This document shows, piece by piece, positions 62,476 through 64,000 of a DNA stretch of 64,000 nt. The translations under genes and the position numbers were made by a program. Positions within the stretch are counted from its first letter, which is position 1. The number at the start of each line of letters is the position of its first letter. Origin of the DNA: Pseudomonadota bacterium (GTDB lineage Bacteria > Pseudomonadota > Alphaproteobacteria > Rhizobiales > MH13); the NCBI GenBank assembly GCA_039024915.1, contig JBCCPK010000007.1, positions 62,001-126,000 of the forward strand, in the 5' to 3' direction. Below the pieces are notes generated by a model. That model ran no database searches and had not been told where the DNA came from. It saw nothing but the letters and a program-made list of their open reading frames with translations.

Positions 62476-64000
62476 ATGAGCCTATACGCGGACTATCTGG
62501 CAGAGATCGAGACGCGCAAGAACGACGGCCTGAACCCCAAGCCGATCGACGACGCAGCGCTGCTGAACGAGATGATCGAGCAGATCAAACAGCCTGGTCA
62601 TGAGCATCGCGAAGCATCGTTGAACTTTCTGATTTACAACACGCTTCCGGGAACAACGAGCGCAGCGGGAGCGAAGGCCGCGTTCCTTAAAGATGTCATT
62701 TTGGGCGATGTCGCAGTTGAGGAGATATCATCGGCTTTCGCATTCGAGCTCCTCTCCCACATGAAGGGTGGACCATCGGTTGAGGTGCTCCTCGACTTGG
62801 CACTAGGGAACGATCCGGCCATCGCCCGCGAAGCTGGCGAAGTGCTCAAAACGCAAGTGTTTCTGTACGAGGCCGACACCGAGCGTTTGAAGGACGGTTT
62901 CGCAGCCGGAAACCCGGTCGCCAAAGAGATATTGGAGAGCTATGCCGAAGCGGAGTTTTTCACCAAACTTCCTGACATCGATGAAGAGATAAAAGTTGTC
63001 ACCTACATTGCTGCGGAAGGTGACATTTCGACAGACCTTCTGTCGCCCGGCAATCAAGCACACTCTCGGTCTGATCGTGAACTCCACGGCAAGTGCATGA
63101 TCTCCGAAGAAGCCCAACAGGAGATTGAAGCGCTCAAGCTTCAGCATCCGGGAAAACGGGTCATGCTGATCGCTGAAAAGGGCACTATGGGGGTTGGCTC
63201 ATCGCGCATGTCCGGGGTCAATAATGTCGCGTTGTGGACGGGTAAACAGGCCAGCCCATACGTACCCTTCGTGAATATTGCGCCGGTCGTGGCGGGTACG
63301 AACGGTATTTCGCCCATCTTCCTTACCACCGTCGGAGTGACCGGCGGGATCGGGATTGACCTCAAGAACTGGGTCAAGAAACTTGATGAGGACGGAAAGC
63401 CTATCCTGAACAATGACGGCAACCCGGTCCTCGAACAGCGCTATTCCGTCGATACCGGCACAGTTCTGACGATCAATACGAAATCGAAGAAACTGACGGA
63501 CGACTCCGGTGACGAAGAGCTGGTCGACCTTTCTGCGTCTTTCACGCCTCAAAAAATGGAATTCATGAAGGCTGGGGGCTCCTACGCGATTGTCTTCGGG
63601 AAAAAGCTGCAGACCTTTGCTGCCGAGACCCTTGGCGTCGAAGCACCCTTGGTGTTTGCGCCGTCCACAGAGATCAGCCATGACGGCCAGGGACTGACGG
63701 CGGTTGAGAAGATTTTCAACCGCAACGCAGTTGGCGTTACGCCGGGCAAGGTCCTACATGCGGGCTCAGATGTTCGGGTTACAGTCAATATCGTTGGCTC
63801 GCAGGACACAACAGGCCTGATGACTTCCCAGGAGTTGGAGGCCATGGCCGCAACCATCATCTCGCCGAAAGTCGATGGCGCCTACCAATCTGGCTGCCAT
63901 ACCGCTTCGGTTTGGGATCTGAAGGCTCAAGCCAACATCCCGCGCCTGATGGGTTTCATGAACAATTTCGGGCTCATTACCGCGCGTGATCCAAAGGGCG
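62476..64000 (+). CDS. acnB: Aconitate hydratase B (AcnB), 5' part, cut by window edge
   Basis: The first 508 codons are present; the gene continues past the right end (family length about 860-940 residues). AcnB converts citrate to isocitrate and often 2-methylisocitrate. About 1-160 is the HEAT-like domain unique to AcnB (SLNFLIYNTLPGTTSAAGAK), followed by the swivel domain (EKGTMGVGSSRMSGVNNVAL) and KAGGSYAIVFGKKLQTFAAE. The Fe-S cysteines lie in the missing part. ATG at 62476 is chosen from the family N-terminus; an in-frame ATG at 62464 abuts AGAGG and is an alternative. Confidence 0.95.
   Translation, partial: MSLYADYLAEIETRKNDGLNPKPIDDAALLNEMIEQIKQPGHEHREASLNFLIYNTLPGTTSAAGAKAAFLKDVILGDVAVEEISSAFAFELLSHMKGGPSVEVLLDLALGNDPAIAREAGEVLKTQVFLYEADTERLKDGFAAGNPVAKEILESYAEAEFFTKLPDIDEEIKVVTYIAAEGDISTDLLSPGNQAHSRSDRELHGKCMISEEAQQEIEALKLQHPGKRVMLIAEKGTMGVGSSRMSGVNNVALWTGKQASPYVPFVNIAPVVAGTNGISPIFLTTVGVTGGIGIDLKNWVKKLDEDGKPILNNDGNPVLEQRYSVDTGTVLTINTKSKKLTDDSGDEELVDLSASFTPQKMEFMKAGGSYAIVFGKKLQTFAAETLGVEAPLVFAPSTEISHDGQGLTAVEKIFNRNAVGVTPGKVLHAGSDVRVTVNIVGSQDTTGLMTSQELEAMAATIISPKVDGAYQSGCHTASVWDLKAQANIPRLMGFMNNFGLITARDPKG

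Overview
The window is high-GC alphaproteobacterial DNA, most likely from a free-living (possibly marine) member of the Hyphomicrobiales or a close relative. The evidence is FlbT and FlaF (flagellin regulators confined to this class), FliX, MotE, a DUF6468 protein, a one-cysteine DksA, perfect TTAA-N7-TTAA CtrA-type boxes beside flagellar genes, and a 1644-residue membrane-anchored coiled-coil protein with the architecture of the Agrobacterium Growth Pole Ring protein. No rRNA, tRNA, CRISPR array, insertion sequence or phage gene was recognised. Only the two edge genes, flgC and acnB, are truncated. || Region 1 (1-25.5 kb) is a large flagellar block. Leftward: flgC(partial)-flgB; an operon fliL-fliM-DUF6468-motE-giant TPR protein; fliX-dksA; and flgE-flgK-flgL. 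Rightward: fliO-fliP; flgF-flgG-flgA-flgH; flgI-flgJ-flgN-like; a FlaG-like gene; an unusually long flagellin (794 aa); and flbT-flaF, which overlap by 74 bp. The divergent promoter regions carry CtrA-like boxes (upstream of flgB/fliO, fliL and fliX) and sigma54-like -24/-12 elements (fliO, flgF, flgE, degenerate at flgI). This is a Caulobacter-style hierarchy readable from the DNA. || Region 2 (25.6-36.7 kb) holds sixA, a ycjX/DUF697 pair, a ferredoxin reductase with a small secreted protein, an adrenodoxin-type ferredoxin, an Hpt-domain protein, and the divergent growth-pole-ring-like gene closed by a clear terminator. || Region 3 (36.7-50.5 kb) is metabolic and envelope-related. It has an Mla/MCE lipid transporter (permease, ATPase, MCE protein, lipoprotein), the dgcN-dgcA pair for D-glutamate use, an MFS transporter, an orphan CheZ with a long acidic linker, a PLP dehydratase, a plcP-agt-like pair that fits phosphate-starvation lipid remodelling, and an SDR protein lacking the usual Tyr-Lys catalytic pair. 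|| Region 4 (50.5-64 kb) holds a FadL-type porin, an XRE-cupin regulator, an EamA permease, and a tightly overlapping three-gene unit (transglutaminase-DUF2126, circularly permuted ATP-grasp fused to alpha-E, and a second transglutaminase) that looks like an uncharacterised peptide-ligation system. These are followed by a convergent GntR/UTRA regulator, a fasciclin protein, a hairpin-rich 0.5 kb intergenic stretch, and the 5' half of acnB. || Gene starts were often moved inward from the longest open frame on the basis of ribosome binding sites, signal peptides or family N-termini; the reasons are given per entry. Functional names come from reading motifs, without any database search.
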